DNA of 64,000 bases from an uncultured Lachnospiraceae bacterium (GCA_910587635.1 CAJUNB010000008.1:1-64000); one strand, 5' to 3'. Counted from the first letter of the stretch, positions 7,643 to 16,833 are shown. The notes: generated by a model from the letters alone, not told the origin. Numbers and translations: made by a program.

Positions 7643-10192
7643 TCACACTTCCAAAAACTGCTGGAGTATCCGCAAACATTCCTTCACATCAATCGGTTTT
7701 GGAATATGGGCGTTCATCCCGACTTCCAGACAGTGCTGGGCGTCATCCGAAAAGGCATCTGCCGTCATGGCAATGATCGGAAGCTCACTGTCTTCCCGGT
7801 CAAGCTGCCGGATTATCTTGGTAGCATCGTATCCATTCATTACAGGCATCCGAATATCCATAAGTATTGCATCATAAAATCCCACTTCCGAAGCCTTGAA
7901 CATATCCACGCATTCCTGTCCGTTCTCCGCCCGATCCAGTATCAGTCCAGTGGAAGAGAGTATCTCTTGTGCCACTTCCCAATTGATATCAATATCCTCG
8001 GAAAGAAGGATATGCTTCCCATTGAAATCTACCTCATTCTCTTCATTCTGAATCTTTTTTTCGTCATAGCTTTCCATATAGGGACTGAGTCGATGATACA
8101 GCGTAGATTTAAAGAGTGGTTTGGAAATAAATCCTTCGATTTCCGCTTTATACGCTTCCTCTTCCACGTCTCCCCAGTCATAGGCCGAAATCAAAAATAT
8201 AGGTACCTTTCTGCCTACCCGATTGTGAATCTCATGAATCGTGGCCATCCCATCCATATTGGGCATTTTCCAATCAATCAGCACAAACCGGTAATCTTCC
8301 TTATTCCTATGATGCTCCTCTATCATTCTCACGGCTTCCATACCGTCTCTCGTCCACTCTGCATGTACACCAAGCTCTTCCAGATTCGCAACCGCACTGA
8401 TGCACAGCAGTTCATTATCATCCAACACAAGGACATTCCACGGAGGAAGCTGCATATCATCTAATTTGACCTTTGATATTTTCAAATCCAATACGATGTG
8501 GAAATCACTGCCTTTTCCCTGTTCGCTGCTCAGTAAAATCGTTCCACCCATCAGGTCTACGATACTCTTTGTAATCGCCATACCAAGGCCGGCACCGGTA
8601 ATATGGGTTACCAAGTCCGTCTCTTCCCTGGAAAAAGTATCGAAGATTCTTTTCTGGAATTCTTCTGACATCCCAATTCCCGTGTCTGTCACCCGGAAAT
8701 GAGTCCTTACATAATCATCCCCATTTGGAGACAACTCCTGATACATGTGGACATCGATTCTTCCACCTTCCGGCGTATACTTCACTGCATTGGATAAAAG
8801 ATTCAGCAAAATCTGGCTCAGACGTACACCGTCGCATTCGATGTTTTCTGACAGAATATTCTGAATGAAAATGTCAAAATATTGATTTTTCGCCTTTAAC
8901 TGAGGCTGCATAATATTGACAATATCATCCATAGCATCCCGCAGAGACACATCACTATTATTCAGTGTCATCTTACCGCTTTCAATCTTGGACATATCCA
9001 ATACATCGTTGATCAGTCCAAGAAGATGCTTGCTGGACAATTTTACTTTTTTCAGGCAGTCCTCCACACGCACACAATCATATATATTTTTCAGAGCGAT
9101 CTCCGTCATACCGATAATCGCATTCATCGGTGTACGGATGTCATGGCTCATACTGGAGAGAAATTCGCTTTTGGCATGATTGGCATGAATTGCCTCCTGC
9201 CTTGTCTCCACCAACTCCCTCATCTGTCTGCGAGACCATCGATAATAGAGTAGAAAAACGACAGACATAGCGACCAGTACCACACCTACACCAATAAACA
9301 TAAATATAACACGATCATTGCTCAGATCATTGATTGCCTGAGACAAGAGATTACCCGGCATCACTGAGATGAGATACCATCCCGTGTTTTCCTCAAGAGC
9401 CGAGCAGTATAAATAGACTCTTTCACCATTTTCCGAATAAATGGTAAAATAATCTTCACCTTTACTGATTGCCGACTGCAATTCCTCTACATACATGTCA
9501 GGCGTCTTACCTTCAAATGCATCATATTCTGTCAATACCTTATCAAAAAAGCTTTTGGAAAAAGCATTTCCATGCCTGATAATGTAGTTGCCATTACTAT
9601 CTACAATATGAGAATACAGCAAAGAACTTTCACTTTCTACGAACAGGTCCTGCTGAAGAGACTCCATAGGGATTGCAACAATCAATGCAACACTCTTATC
9701 TCCATCACTCATTTCATATACAGCTCTGCAGCCCACTACGAACAGCCTGTCTTCTCCACTCTGTCCCTGTGCCACCACATTACCATCATTTTCCAGGGAG
9801 TCCACGGTATTATGATAATTATCTATTAATTCTATCGGCGTCCCATAGACTGTCTCAATTTTGCCGTCTACCGACAGGAGCGCCGCACTGTAGAAGTCTC
9901 TGACATCCGCACTTATGCTCAACTCTTCCATCAGTTTTTCTCTGTCCATACTGCTTCCTGGAGGTGTACGGGCTATCATGGCCCTAACCTGCGATAACCG
10001 CATGGACACAATGACACTGAATTTCTGCTGAGACTCTGTGTTCATCTCCGACATATAGATATTGCAGATCTTCAAAATCGTATCATTCGTCTGAGAAGAT
10101 ATCAATATCATCAACCAGGCAAACACTGCTATACATACCGAAACGGCACCGACTGTACTAAACCAAAAGAACTTTGTAAACTTTTTATCCAT
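7643..10192 (-). CDS. Hybrid sensor histidine kinase with two receiver domains
   Basis: 849 residues. Transmembrane segments at about 8-31 and 294-317 enclose a ~260-residue extracytoplasmic sensor region of the Cache type. Then HisKA with phospho-acceptor His350 (SMSHDIRTP), a HATPase domain (N box SNAVKYTPEGG, DTGIGM, GAGLGM), a first REC domain with Asp640 (LIDWKMPNMDG) and a second REC with Asp779 (LMDIRMPVMNG). It is the last of five co-directional signalling genes. The Hpt protein encoded upstream can carry phosphate between this kinase and the other REC proteins. The signal sensed is unknown. Confidence 0.93.
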   Translation of the reverse strand: MDKKFTKFFWFSTVGAVSVCIAVFAWLMILISSQTNDTILKICNIYMSEMNTESQQKFSVIVSMRLSQVRAMIARTPPGSSMDREKLMEELSISADVRDFYSAALLSVDGKIETVYGTPIELIDNYHNTVDSLENDGNVVAQGQSGEDRLFVVGCRAVYEMSDGDKSVALIVAIPMESLQQDLFVESESSLLYSHIVDSNGNYIIRHGNAFSKSFFDKVLTEYDAFEGKTPDMYVEELQSAISKGEDYFTIYSENGERVYLYCSALEENTGWYLISVMPGNLLSQAINDLSNDRVIFMFIGVGVVLVAMSVVFLLYYRWSRRQMRELVETRQEAIHANHAKSEFLSSMSHDIRTPMNAIIGMTEIALKNIYDCVRVEDCLKKVKLSSKHLLGLINDVLDMSKIESGKMTLNNSDVSLRDAMDDIVNIMQPQLKAKNQYFDIFIQNILSENIECDGVRLSQILLNLLSNAVKYTPEGGRIDVHMYQELSPNGDDYVRTHFRVTDTGIGMSEEFQKRIFDTFSREETDLVTHITGAGLGMAITKSIVDLMGGTILLSSEQGKGSDFHIVLDLKISKVKLDDMQLPPWNVLVLDDNELLCISAVANLEELGVHAEWTRDGMEAVRMIEEHHRNKEDYRFVLIDWKMPNMDGMATIHEIHNRVGRKVPIFLISAYDWGDVEEEAYKAEIEGFISKPLFKSTLYHRLSPYMESYDEKKIQNEENEVDFNGKHILLSEDIDINWEVAQEILSSTGLILDRAENGQECVDMFKASEVGFYDAILMDIRMPVMNGYDATKIIRQLDREDSELPIIAMTADAFSDDAQHCLEVGMNAHIPKPIDVKECLRILQQFLEV

Positions 10193-10219
10193 AATTTTTG
10201 TAACTCCATTCCAAATGCA

Positions 10220-11242
10220 TCAGCCCTTGTTATTCGCACTATAGAACATAACGATGTTAAATTTACTGTCAGTCAGCAGCTGGAATATATCTTTACTTAC
10301 AGCCCCCCTGTCCTGGGCAAGCTCACTTGTTACAAAATCAAACTGAAGATTGTTGTGCTCTCTGTATTTATTAAACAATGTATCGAACTGATCTACTAAA
10401 CTACACATCTGAGCATAGACAGATAGATTGTTGCCAGAAGCCCGGCCCGGGTATCCGTTTCCATCATACCGTTCATGATGGTTGATACAAATTTCCGAGC
10501 AGACATGCACAAAATAGGCACATCGTTTGGAAGGATTTACCTTTATGATATCTGCTCCCAGCAGTGAATGATGACTGGACATACTTCCTTCTTCCTCATC
10601 ATCTTTATGTCCTCTGCCTCTGGCTACCAGCATATTTCCGATGTCACAAAAATATGCTGCTTTACTGATGATCTCGATCCTCTCTCTGGCCAGATTGACT
10701 TCAAAGGAATTTGCTGTATATCTGCTCAACAGTATTTTCATCAGCCCGGCCATTCGGGCATAGTGCTTGCTGTCATCATGAAAATTATTGAGATATTTTT
10801 CGTATACAGATTCCAGATTGGCGATATATTTCTTTGTTTCCTCAATATCCTCTTCTTCCAATTCTACTTCATCGAAAACGCCCAGCTTTGATTTCAACCT
10901 TGTCAGCACATCATCCCTGTCAAATGGTTTTTTGATAAACTCGGCCACATTGAACTGTACAGCTCTCTCTATATTTTCCTTTGTTGCCTCTGCAGTCACC
11001 ATAAAGACAGGTATATCAATATTTCTGTCTTTCATTAGCTGCAATACACTGAAGCCGTCCAATACAGGCATTGTAACATCCAATATAATCGCGTCCAGCT
11101 CTGCCTGTTTCAATATCGCCTCAAATCCCGCATAACCACTGTCCGCCTCTATAATAGTAAACTCTTCCGCCAGGAAACTTTTGAGCATCTCCCGGTCAAT
11201 ATCCGAATCATCCACGATCAATATCTTTTTTAATTCTTTCAT
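10220..11242 (-). CDS. Response regulator with degenerate HD-GYP domain
   Basis: 340 residues. The N-terminal REC domain is complete, with phospho-acceptor Asp55 (ILDVTMPVLDG) and a switch lysine in IKKPF. The C-terminal domain has the HD-GYP layout, but the signature His of the HD pair is replaced: the sequence is YFCDIGN (Cys199-Asp200) where active enzymes have HDIGK, while HHERYDGNGYPG (255-266) is retained. The loss of a metal ligand suggests weak or absent cyclic-di-GMP hydrolysis, leaving a binding or scaffolding role. It lies 27 bases upstream of the hybrid kinase gene and just after the active HD-GYP paralogue. Confidence 0.88.
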   Translation of the reverse strand: MKELKKILIVDDSDIDREMLKSFLAEEFTIIEADSGYAGFEAILKQAELDAIILDVTMPVLDGFSVLQLMKDRNIDIPVFMVTAEATKENIERAVQFNVAEFIKKPFDRDDVLTRLKSKLGVFDEVELEEEDIEETKKYIANLESVYEKYLNNFHDDSKHYARMAGLMKILLSRYTANSFEVNLARERIEIISKAAYFCDIGNMLVARGRGHKDDEEEGSMSSHHSLLGADIIKVNPSKRCAYFVHVCSEICINHHERYDGNGYPGRASGNNLSVYAQMCSLVDQFDTLFNKYREHNNLQFDFVTSELAQDRGAVSKDIFQLLTDSKFNIVMFYSANNKG

Positions 11243-11309
11243 AATATCACTCTCCTGCCCTGCAGCAGCATCCCTTTAAATTGTTATGCAGTAAAGTGTC
11301 CTTCTGACA

Positions 11310-12332
11310 TTACAGTACGTCCTGTAGTTCCTTAAAAACGGCAAGAAGTTTTGGATTAAACGTACCGCACTCTCCATTGCATATCATATTCACTGCTGTT
11401 TCTTTGCTGAAGGCCTTTTTATATACTCTGTCCGATGTCAGCGCATCATACACGTCAGCAAGCGCCACTACCTGTGACCAGATCGTGATTTCGTCTCCCT
11501 TTAGGCCGTCAGGATATCCCTTTCCGTCCCATCTCTCATGATGATGCCTGCATATATCATAGCAGTATTCATATATTTCATTATTCATTATATCCGGCAC
11601 GCTCTGAAGAATCTCGCAGCCCTTCACCGTATGCTGTTTAATGATCTCAAACTCTTCCGGTGTCAGTCTGCCTGGCTTATTTAAAATAGCATCCGGTATG
11701 GAAATCTTACCCATATCGTGCAATACAGAAGAAAGAACGATCTTTTCAATTTCCTTAGAAGGCAGATGATACTCGCTGTATGTATTGCTGACCTTTGTTA
11801 TAATAGTCCGGGTACGGGCACACATGCGCTTTACATGTTCTCCTGAGTCCCCGTCTCTGAACTCAAGTGCCGTGGCAAGTGTCTCTACGATGGACTGATT
11901 CATTTCACTCAGTTTCTTAACCTGGGCTGCTACAATTCTCTCCAGTTCATTCCTGTGTTCATACAGTTCCACTACGTTATTTACCCTGCACTTTAAAAAC
12001 TGGGAAATAAAAGGCTTTCTGATAATGTCAATAGCCCCCAGATTATATCCATTGAGCAACATTTCTTCACTGTCTGCTGCCGTAATCAAAAAGACAGGAA
12101 TCTTTTCTATCTTTCCACTCCTGTTCATTTCTTCCAATACACCGATTCCGTTCACTTCCGGCATAATCACATCCAGAAGTAACGCAGAAAATTCCTGACC
12201 GTTCATGATCTCGATTGCTTCTGCACCGTTACAGGCTTCCACAATATTATAATCATCATTAAAGATCTCGGCCAGAAGCATACGATTGATTTCTATATCA
12301 TCAACTATCAGTATCGTTTTATTTTTATCCAT
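11310..12332 (-). CDS. REC-HD-GYP response regulator, cyclic-di-GMP phosphodiesterase
   Basis: 340 residues from the chosen start. REC domain with Asp54 (LLLDVIMPEVNG), a linker helix, then an intact HD-GYP domain: LHDMGK (His205-Asp206) and HHHERWDGKGYP (about 263-274). HD-GYP proteins hydrolyse cyclic di-GMP to pGpG or GMP. Start choice: GGAG lies 6 bases before ATG 12332; a further-upstream ATG at 12344 lacks a good ribosome binding site. It follows the Hpt gene by 44 bases and shares its promoter. Confidence 0.9.
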   Translation of the reverse strand: MDKNKTILIVDDIEINRMLLAEIFNDDYNIVEACNGAEAIEIMNGQEFSALLLDVIMPEVNGIGVLEEMNRSGKIEKIPVFLITAADSEEMLLNGYNLGAIDIIRKPFISQFLKCRVNNVVELYEHRNELERIVAAQVKKLSEMNQSIVETLATALEFRDGDSGEHVKRMCARTRTIITKVSNTYSEYHLPSKEIEKIVLSSVLHDMGKISIPDAILNKPGRLTPEEFEIIKQHTVKGCEILQSVPDIMNNEIYEYCYDICRHHHERWDGKGYPDGLKGDEITIWSQVVALADVYDALTSDRVYKKAFSKETAVNMICNGECGTFNPKLLAVFKELQDVL

Positions 12333-12376
12333 TTGGTTCTCCATATCAATATACTTTCCAGAACAGAAGATTCCTT

Positions 12377-12730
12377 TTATGCTGAATGCTTCTCAATACA
12401 ATTCAGAATCTCCTTCTGAACCGGTATAATTCCTTTCAGGACTTCCTTTGCTTCCTCCGGCTTATTGGCGCGCAACAAATCCATAATCTCAGAATATGCC
12501 TTAAAAATAGGAGTCAATGACAAATTCCCCGCTGTCCCTTTTATCGTATGTGCCAGCTCTGCCACATCCGAATAATCATTATTGTCAAAATCCACCGGGA
12601 TCTCCATCTTCTGCATCATACCCACGAATTTGCCAAGCATCCTCACATATAAATTTGCATTTCCGTTCATACGAAGCAGTCCTCCATCTGTATCGACTCC
12701 AAGAGCCTTTAATTCTTCGAGCATATCCAT
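12377..12730 (-). CDS. Hpt domain histidine phosphotransfer protein
   Basis: A 117-residue single Hpt domain. The phospho-accepting His61 sits in ELAHTIKGTAGNL, the standard Hpt motif. Such proteins shuttle phosphate between the receiver domain of a hybrid kinase and free response regulators. Being encoded with a hybrid kinase and three REC-output proteins makes that the natural role here. Ribosome binding site GGGAGG lies 8 bases upstream. It is the first gene after a good sigma-A promoter. Confidence 0.9.
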   Translation of the reverse strand: MDMLEELKALGVDTDGGLLRMNGNANLYVRMLGKFVGMMQKMEIPVDFDNNDYSDVAELAHTIKGTAGNLSLTPIFKAYSEIMDLLRANKPEEAKEVLKGIIPVQKEILNCIEKHSA

Positions 12731-12789
12731 TGTAAATTCCTCCCAACTGTTCTTATTACTTCATAATGCTCTATGTATTTTTGTAGTTT

Positions 12790-12818
12790 ATTTTAACATA
12801 AAGGCCTTTTCCGGTCAA
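12790..12818 (-). promoter_or_regulatory. Sigma-A promoter of the Hpt / HD-GYP / hybrid kinase operon
   Basis: Minus strand: TTGACC (12813-12818), 17-base spacer, TAAAAT (12790-12795). It lies after a strong hairpin that ends the GGDEF transcript, so the four downstream genes can be expressed separately from the cyclase. Confidence 0.65.
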
Positions 12819-12819
12819 T

Positions 12820-12914
12820 AATAAGGAGCAAAAGTGTACTTCGCGCACTTTTGCGATATAACCCCCTGACAGAAGAGAAAAAGAATGGGGAATTCCATTC
12901 TTTTCTCAAAGGAA
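12820..12914 (-). terminator. Two hairpins after the REC-GGDEF gene
   Basis: Directly after the GGDEF stop codon, a ~13-bp stem (GAGAAAAGAATGG pairing with a T-rich arm, one bulge) is followed by a second stem, CAAAAGTG/CACTTTTG, in the same transcript. Together they probably end the diguanylate cyclase message. Confidence 0.5.
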
Positions 12915-12916
12915 TA

Positions 12917-13837
12917 CTATCTTTCTCGCCACTGCTCTTTATATTGATTAGACCATACAACCATATTTCTGCCAAACCGTTTTGCATCATATAACATGGT
13001 ATCTGCTATTTTCTGACACCCTTCGTAAGTATCGCCCCTCTTTGGAATGACTGTGACGCCGCCAATACTGATTGTTACCCATTCGGAAACTGTGGACTTT
13101 GCATGAGGTATTCGAAGTTCCTCTACCGCTCTGCGGGCCATCTTCAGACTTTCAAAATCAGCATGGGCATCATTACCTACAAGAATCACTGCAAATTCCT
13201 CTCCCCCGTATCTGGCAAAGTAATCTGTTGCACGCTGAAGATGAGAAGATATCGCTTTTGCCACAGCTGCCAGCGCTTTATCGCCGGCAGGATGTCCATA
13301 TGTATCATTATAAAGTTTAAAGTTATCTACGTCCAACATACAAACTGAAAAGGGCAGCCCCAATGAAATAGCCTCTCTCCATTTTGCCAGGCTCTCTTTG
13401 TTATAACTTCTTCTGTTGGAAATACCGGTCAGATCATCTACTGTAGCCTGTTCTCTGAATTCTCTCTGGTAATGATACAATTTCACATGTACCTTTACCC
13501 TGGCTTTCACAATCAATTCATTGAACGGCCTTGTAATATAATCCACCGCTCCCATAATCAGTCCCTGTTCCTCATATTCATAGTCGGAAAGGCTCGTGAT
13601 CAGGATCACCGGAATATATTTCGTCAAGACCGTCTCCTGCAGCTCCCGCAGCAAGGCAAACCCATCCATCCCCGGCATGACAATATCTGACAAAATCAAA
13701 GAAAAATCCCCTGATTTTGCAATCTCAAGACCCTCTTCTGCCCTATAGCATTTAGTTACTTCATATTCATCCTCTAAAATAGATTCCAACACTTTAGCCT
13801 GTAAAGGATTATCATCGACGATCAATATTTTATCCAT
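12917..13837 (-). CDS. REC-GGDEF response regulator, diguanylate cyclase
   Basis: 306 residues. REC domain with Asp51 (ILSDIVMPGMDG), then a GGDEF domain with the active-site motif GGEEF at 211-215. An inhibitory I-site RATD (202-205) lies five residues before it, so product inhibition is expected. It makes cyclic di-GMP from two GTP when its REC domain is phosphorylated (PleD/WspR-type logic). The start is ATG 13837, preceded by a G-rich AGAGGG ribosome binding site; a GTG eight codons upstream overlaps that site. It is the opposing enzyme to the HD-GYP protein encoded downstream. Confidence 0.92.
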   Translation of the reverse strand: MDKILIVDDNPLQAKVLESILEDEYEVTKCYRAEEGLEIAKSGDFSLILSDIVMPGMDGFALLRELQETVLTKYIPVILITSLSDYEYEEQGLIMGAVDYITRPFNELIVKARVKVHVKLYHYQREFREQATVDDLTGISNRRSYNKESLAKWREAISLGLPFSVCMLDVDNFKLYNDTYGHPAGDKALAAVAKAISSHLQRATDYFARYGGEEFAVILVGNDAHADFESLKMARRAVEELRIPHAKSTVSEWVTISIGGVTVIPKRGDTYEGCQKIADTMLYDAKRFGRNMVVWSNQYKEQWRER

Positions 13838-13877
13838 AGATATTTCCCTCTCCCCCCCCACATACTTTTATCCTAAA

Positions 13878-13906
13878 ATCGTACTACACCGTCATCATAA
13901 TGTCAA
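13878..13906 (-). promoter_or_regulatory. Sigma-A promoter of the REC-GGDEF gene
   Basis: Minus strand: perfect TTGACA (13901-13906), 17-base spacer, TACGAT (13878-13883), about 35 bases before the start codon. Confidence 0.65.
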
Positions 13907-13918
13907 ATATTTTCCATA

Positions 13919-13957
13919 TGTTCTGTAGGAAATTCCTTCGTAATTTCCTACAGAACA
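13919..13957. repeat. Palindromic dispersed repeat (family TTCT..TAGGAAAT)
   Basis: A perfect 15-bp inverted repeat (arms 13919-13933 and 13943-13957) with a 9-base loop containing TTCG. Related palindromes occur at 25574, 28970 and 56965, always near gene ends. Confidence 0.7.
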
Positions 13958-13996
13958 AAAAGCATGCAGGGAGTCCAATCACAGAACTCCCTGCAT
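13957..13996 (-). terminator. Intrinsic terminator of htpG
   Basis: Minus strand: 11-bp perfect stem ATGCAGGGAGT/ACTCCCTGCAT (13964-13974 with 13986-13996) followed by GCTTTTTG. It lies 40 bases after the htpG stop codon. Confidence 0.75.
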
Positions 13997-14035
13997 ATAA
14001 ACCGCTCTCTCATTATGGCTTTTCTTTTGCCCATC

Positions 14036-16156
14036 CTACTTTGTCAGCAGTAACATGATATCATTACTTCTTGCAACAAATTTTGCCATAGCCTCCGGCT
14101 CCAGCGGCGCATGCTGCAATAGTGCCAGATCATAGAGCTGTTCACAGATCATCTTTACGTTCTTATCGTCCCGGTGCTCCAGCACGTAATGAACAAGTGG
14201 ATGGCTGCTGTTCAGAATCAGCGTCTCTCCCTCTTTTCCCCCGAACATACTCATATCCATACCGGGCATTGCATACATTTTCATCATATCCTGCATCCGT
14301 CTGCTTTCCTCGGACAGGGTAATTAGCGAAGAAATCTTTTTATTTTTCAGTTTCTCTACCGTTACTTTCAGCTTGTCTTTTTTCAGTGCCTTTTTAAATA
14401 TCTTGCTGATCGCTTCGGTCTGCTCTTCCATCTCCTTGGCAGCCTTTTTGCTCGTTTTTGCCTTAAAAGTATCTGTGAGGTCCGCATCGATCCGCTGGAA
14501 CTTGATACCTTCGTTTTTTGCCTCCAGCTGAGAAATAAAGGGCTGATCGATATTGTGAGTCAGGATGACCGCATCCATACCGGCAGCCTTGAACATACTG
14601 ATATACTGTCCCTGCTGCTGCTCATCTGTCACATAGTAGATGACCTTTTCTTTTTTCTCTTCTTCCTCTGTACCATCTTCTTCAGCTTCCGCATCCTCTT
14701 CTACGATCTCAGCTTCCACCGTTTCGCCGTTCTCATCTACTGCATTTCCTTCGGACACACTTTCCTTTTCCCCGGAAGCTGATTTTTCTCCTTCATCGGT
14801 CTCCTCTGTCTTTTCGTCCGGGTCGGTTTTGCTCACTTCCAGGCATTCGGGCAGTGTCAGATATTTACCGTCCAGATTTTTGAACAGAATATAATCCGTT
14901 ATCTTTTCACAGAATTTATCATCTTTCAGGCAGCCGAATTTAATAAATGGGCTGATATCATCCCAGTATTTCTCATACTCTTCTTTCTCTGTCTTACACA
15001 TACCAGAGAGCTTGTCTGCCACTTTCTTCGTAATATAGTCGGATATTTTCTTCACAAAACCGTCATTTTGCAATGCGCTTCTGGATACATTGAGAGGCAG
15101 GTCAGGACAGTCAATCACCCCTTTTAGCAGCAGTAAAAACTCAGGAATGACTTCCTTGATGTTATCCGCAATAAATACCTGATTGTTGTACAGCTTGATT
15201 GTCCCTTCGATAGACTCGTATTCCATATTGATTTTCGGGAAATACAGAATACCTTTCAGGTTAAAGGGATAGTCCATATTCAGATGGATCCAGAACAGCG
15301 GCTCTTTATAATCCATAAACACTTTCCGGTAAAATTCCAGATAGTCCTCTTTTGTACACTCATTGGGATGTTTTGCCCAGAGAGGATTTGTATCATTCAT
15401 CAGCTCAGGACGCTTTGTAATCTTCAGCTTGACCGGATCACCGTCCTTCTCCGGCTGAATCGTCTCCAATACGGTATCACCCGGCAGTTTTTCTCCTTCC
15501 TCTATAGTCTCTGTATCCTGTGTGTTTTCTTTGGATAAATAGATTTCTGTAGGCATAAAGGAACAGTATTTCTGAATCACACTTCTTGCCTCATATTCGT
15601 TACAGAATTTCAGACAATCCTCGTTGATAAACAGGGTAATCTTTGTCCCCACCTGAGACATGTCTCCTTCGTCCATCGTAAACTGCGTTCCACCGTCACA
15701 TTCCCAGTGTACCGGCTTTGCCCCTTCCCGATAGGAGAGGGAATCAATATGCACCTCATCCGCCACCATAAATGCAGAATAGAAACCAAGTCCAAAATGC
15801 CCGATGATCTGGTCGTCATTCGTCTTGTCCTTGTATTTTTCAATAAAATCTGCTGCACCGGAAAACGCGATCTGGTTAATATACTCATCCATTTCTTCCG
15901 CCGTCATACCAAGGCCGTTATCAATAAAAGTCATCGTCTTTTTCTCCGGGCTGACGATCACTTCCACCTTTGCCTTATAGTCCCCGGGCAGGGCATATTC
16001 CCCCATCATATCCAGCTTTTTTAATTTGGTAATGGCATCACAACCATTGGAAATCAGTTCCCTCACAAAAATATCATGGTCCGAATATAACCATTTCTTA
16101 ATGATCGGGAAAATGTTATCACTGTTGATTGACAGATTGCCTTGCTTTGCTGCCAT
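14036..16156 (-). CDS. htpG: Molecular chaperone HtpG (Hsp90)
   Basis: 706 residues. The N-terminal GHKL ATPase domain carries ELISNGCDAI, DNGLGM and GHFGLGFYS; a middle domain and C-terminal dimerisation domain follow. HtpG is the ATP-driven cytosolic Hsp90 that helps refold and stabilise client proteins. An unusually acidic, low-complexity insert (about residues 455-510) sits between middle and C-terminal regions. Start: AAAGGA lies 10 bases before ATG 16156; an in-frame GTG three codons upstream is less likely. A perfect CIRCE operator and a strong promoter precede the gene, so it is under HrcA-type heat-shock control. Confidence 0.96.
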   Translation of the reverse strand: MAAKQGNLSINSDNIFPIIKKWLYSDHDIFVRELISNGCDAITKLKKLDMMGEYALPGDYKAKVEVIVSPEKKTMTFIDNGLGMTAEEMDEYINQIAFSGAADFIEKYKDKTNDDQIIGHFGLGFYSAFMVADEVHIDSLSYREGAKPVHWECDGGTQFTMDEGDMSQVGTKITLFINEDCLKFCNEYEARSVIQKYCSFMPTEIYLSKENTQDTETIEEGEKLPGDTVLETIQPEKDGDPVKLKITKRPELMNDTNPLWAKHPNECTKEDYLEFYRKVFMDYKEPLFWIHLNMDYPFNLKGILYFPKINMEYESIEGTIKLYNNQVFIADNIKEVIPEFLLLLKGVIDCPDLPLNVSRSALQNDGFVKKISDYITKKVADKLSGMCKTEKEEYEKYWDDISPFIKFGCLKDDKFCEKITDYILFKNLDGKYLTLPECLEVSKTDPDEKTEETDEGEKSASGEKESVSEGNAVDENGETVEAEIVEEDAEAEEDGTEEEEKKEKVIYYVTDEQQQGQYISMFKAAGMDAVILTHNIDQPFISQLEAKNEGIKFQRIDADLTDTFKAKTSKKAAKEMEEQTEAISKIFKKALKKDKLKVTVEKLKNKKISSLITLSEESRRMQDMMKMYAMPGMDMSMFGGKEGETLILNSSHPLVHYVLEHRDDKNVKMICEQLYDLALLQHAPLEPEAMAKFVARSNDIMLLLTK

Positions 16157-16185
16157 ATATTTCACATCCTTTCTACTTATTTCCG

Positions 16186-16214
16186 ATTGTAATATTCCTC
16201 TTTCCAGAAGTCAA
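16186..16214 (-). promoter_or_regulatory. Sigma-A promoter of htpG
   Basis: Minus strand: TTGACT (16209-16214), 17-base spacer, TACAAT (16186-16191), ~30 bases before the ATG. The CIRCE element lies 7 bases upstream of the -35. A second, weaker TTTACA-based promoter further upstream would place CIRCE within its transcript. Confidence 0.75.
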
Positions 16215-16221
16215 GCAAAAA

Positions 16222-16248
16222 TTAGCACTCATTTACAATGAGTGCTAA
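16222..16248. promoter_or_regulatory. CIRCE operator (HrcA binding site)
   Basis: TTAGCACTC at 16222-16230, a 9-base spacer and GAGTGCTAA at 16240-16248: an exact match to the CIRCE consensus bound by the heat-shock repressor HrcA. It stands between htpG and the folA gene, upstream of htpG. Confidence 0.95.
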
Positions 16249-16314
16249 TAACATTTTGAAAACCTTGTAATTTCGGTATATTTTAAATTCTAAAATTTTT
16301 GTAAACTCTTTACT

Positions 16315-16833
16315 TTACTGCATTTTTTCCAAGGAAAGCGGTTCATTACATCTTTCATATTTGAAAAATGTATATTCCAGATCAAAATAAGTCTGCTCAT
16401 CACTGTCCTGGATAACTTTCCATTCCGGCATCCGGTCCAGATTGGGAAAATAACAGTCCGCCTCATAGACGCGGTTCATTTTCGTAATATGAGCCACGTC
16501 ACAGTAAGGAAGCATCTGGCGATAGACACTCTCTCCCCCTACTATATAGACGTCCTCAGAGCGATATTGTTTTAATTCTGTCAACAGCATCTCCAGGGAA
16601 TGTACCACTACAGCATTTTTTACCAGATAGTCCATGTCCGAAGACAGCACAATATTTTTCCGCCCATATAAAGGCAGTCCCTGGGGAAATGTGGCCAGTG
16701 TCTTTCGCCCCAGCACGATCACTTTCCCCAACGTCTCGTCCCGAAAATGCCTCTGGTCATTGGGAATCCTCACAAGAAGTTCTCCCGCCTTACCGATTGC
16801 CCAGTTGTTATCAACTGCTGCGATTATATTCAT
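16315..16833 (-). CDS. folA: Dihydrofolate reductase
   Basis: About 172 residues, the usual length of bacterial DHFR. It reduces dihydrofolate to tetrahydrofolate with NADPH. Typical segments are visible: IAAVDNNWAIGK at the N-terminus, LGRKTLATFP (NADPH binding), and VYIVGGESVYRQMLPYCD. Two starts are possible: ATG 16833 (preferred, homologue-like MNIIAAVD) and GTG 16845. It follows the beta-CASP hydrolase gene by about 38 bases and is probably co-transcribed with it. The acidic residue of the active site is Asp in PNDQRHF. Confidence 0.93.
   Translation of the reverse strand: MNIIAAVDNNWAIGKAGELLVRIPNDQRHFRDETLGKVIVLGRKTLATFPQGLPLYGRKNIVLSSDMDYLVKNAVVVHSLEMLLTELKQYRSEDVYIVGGESVYRQMLPYCDVAHITKMNRVYEADCYFPNLDRMPEWKVIQDSDEQTYFDLEYTFFKYERCNEPLSLEKMQ

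Noticed and set aside
13838..13861. GTG start eight codons upstream for the GGDEF protein
   Set aside because: It overlaps the G-rich ribosome binding site of the ATG at 13837.
11310..13906. Cyclic-di-GMP riboswitch in the signalling cluster
   Set aside because: No GEMM core sequence found in the leaders examined by eye.
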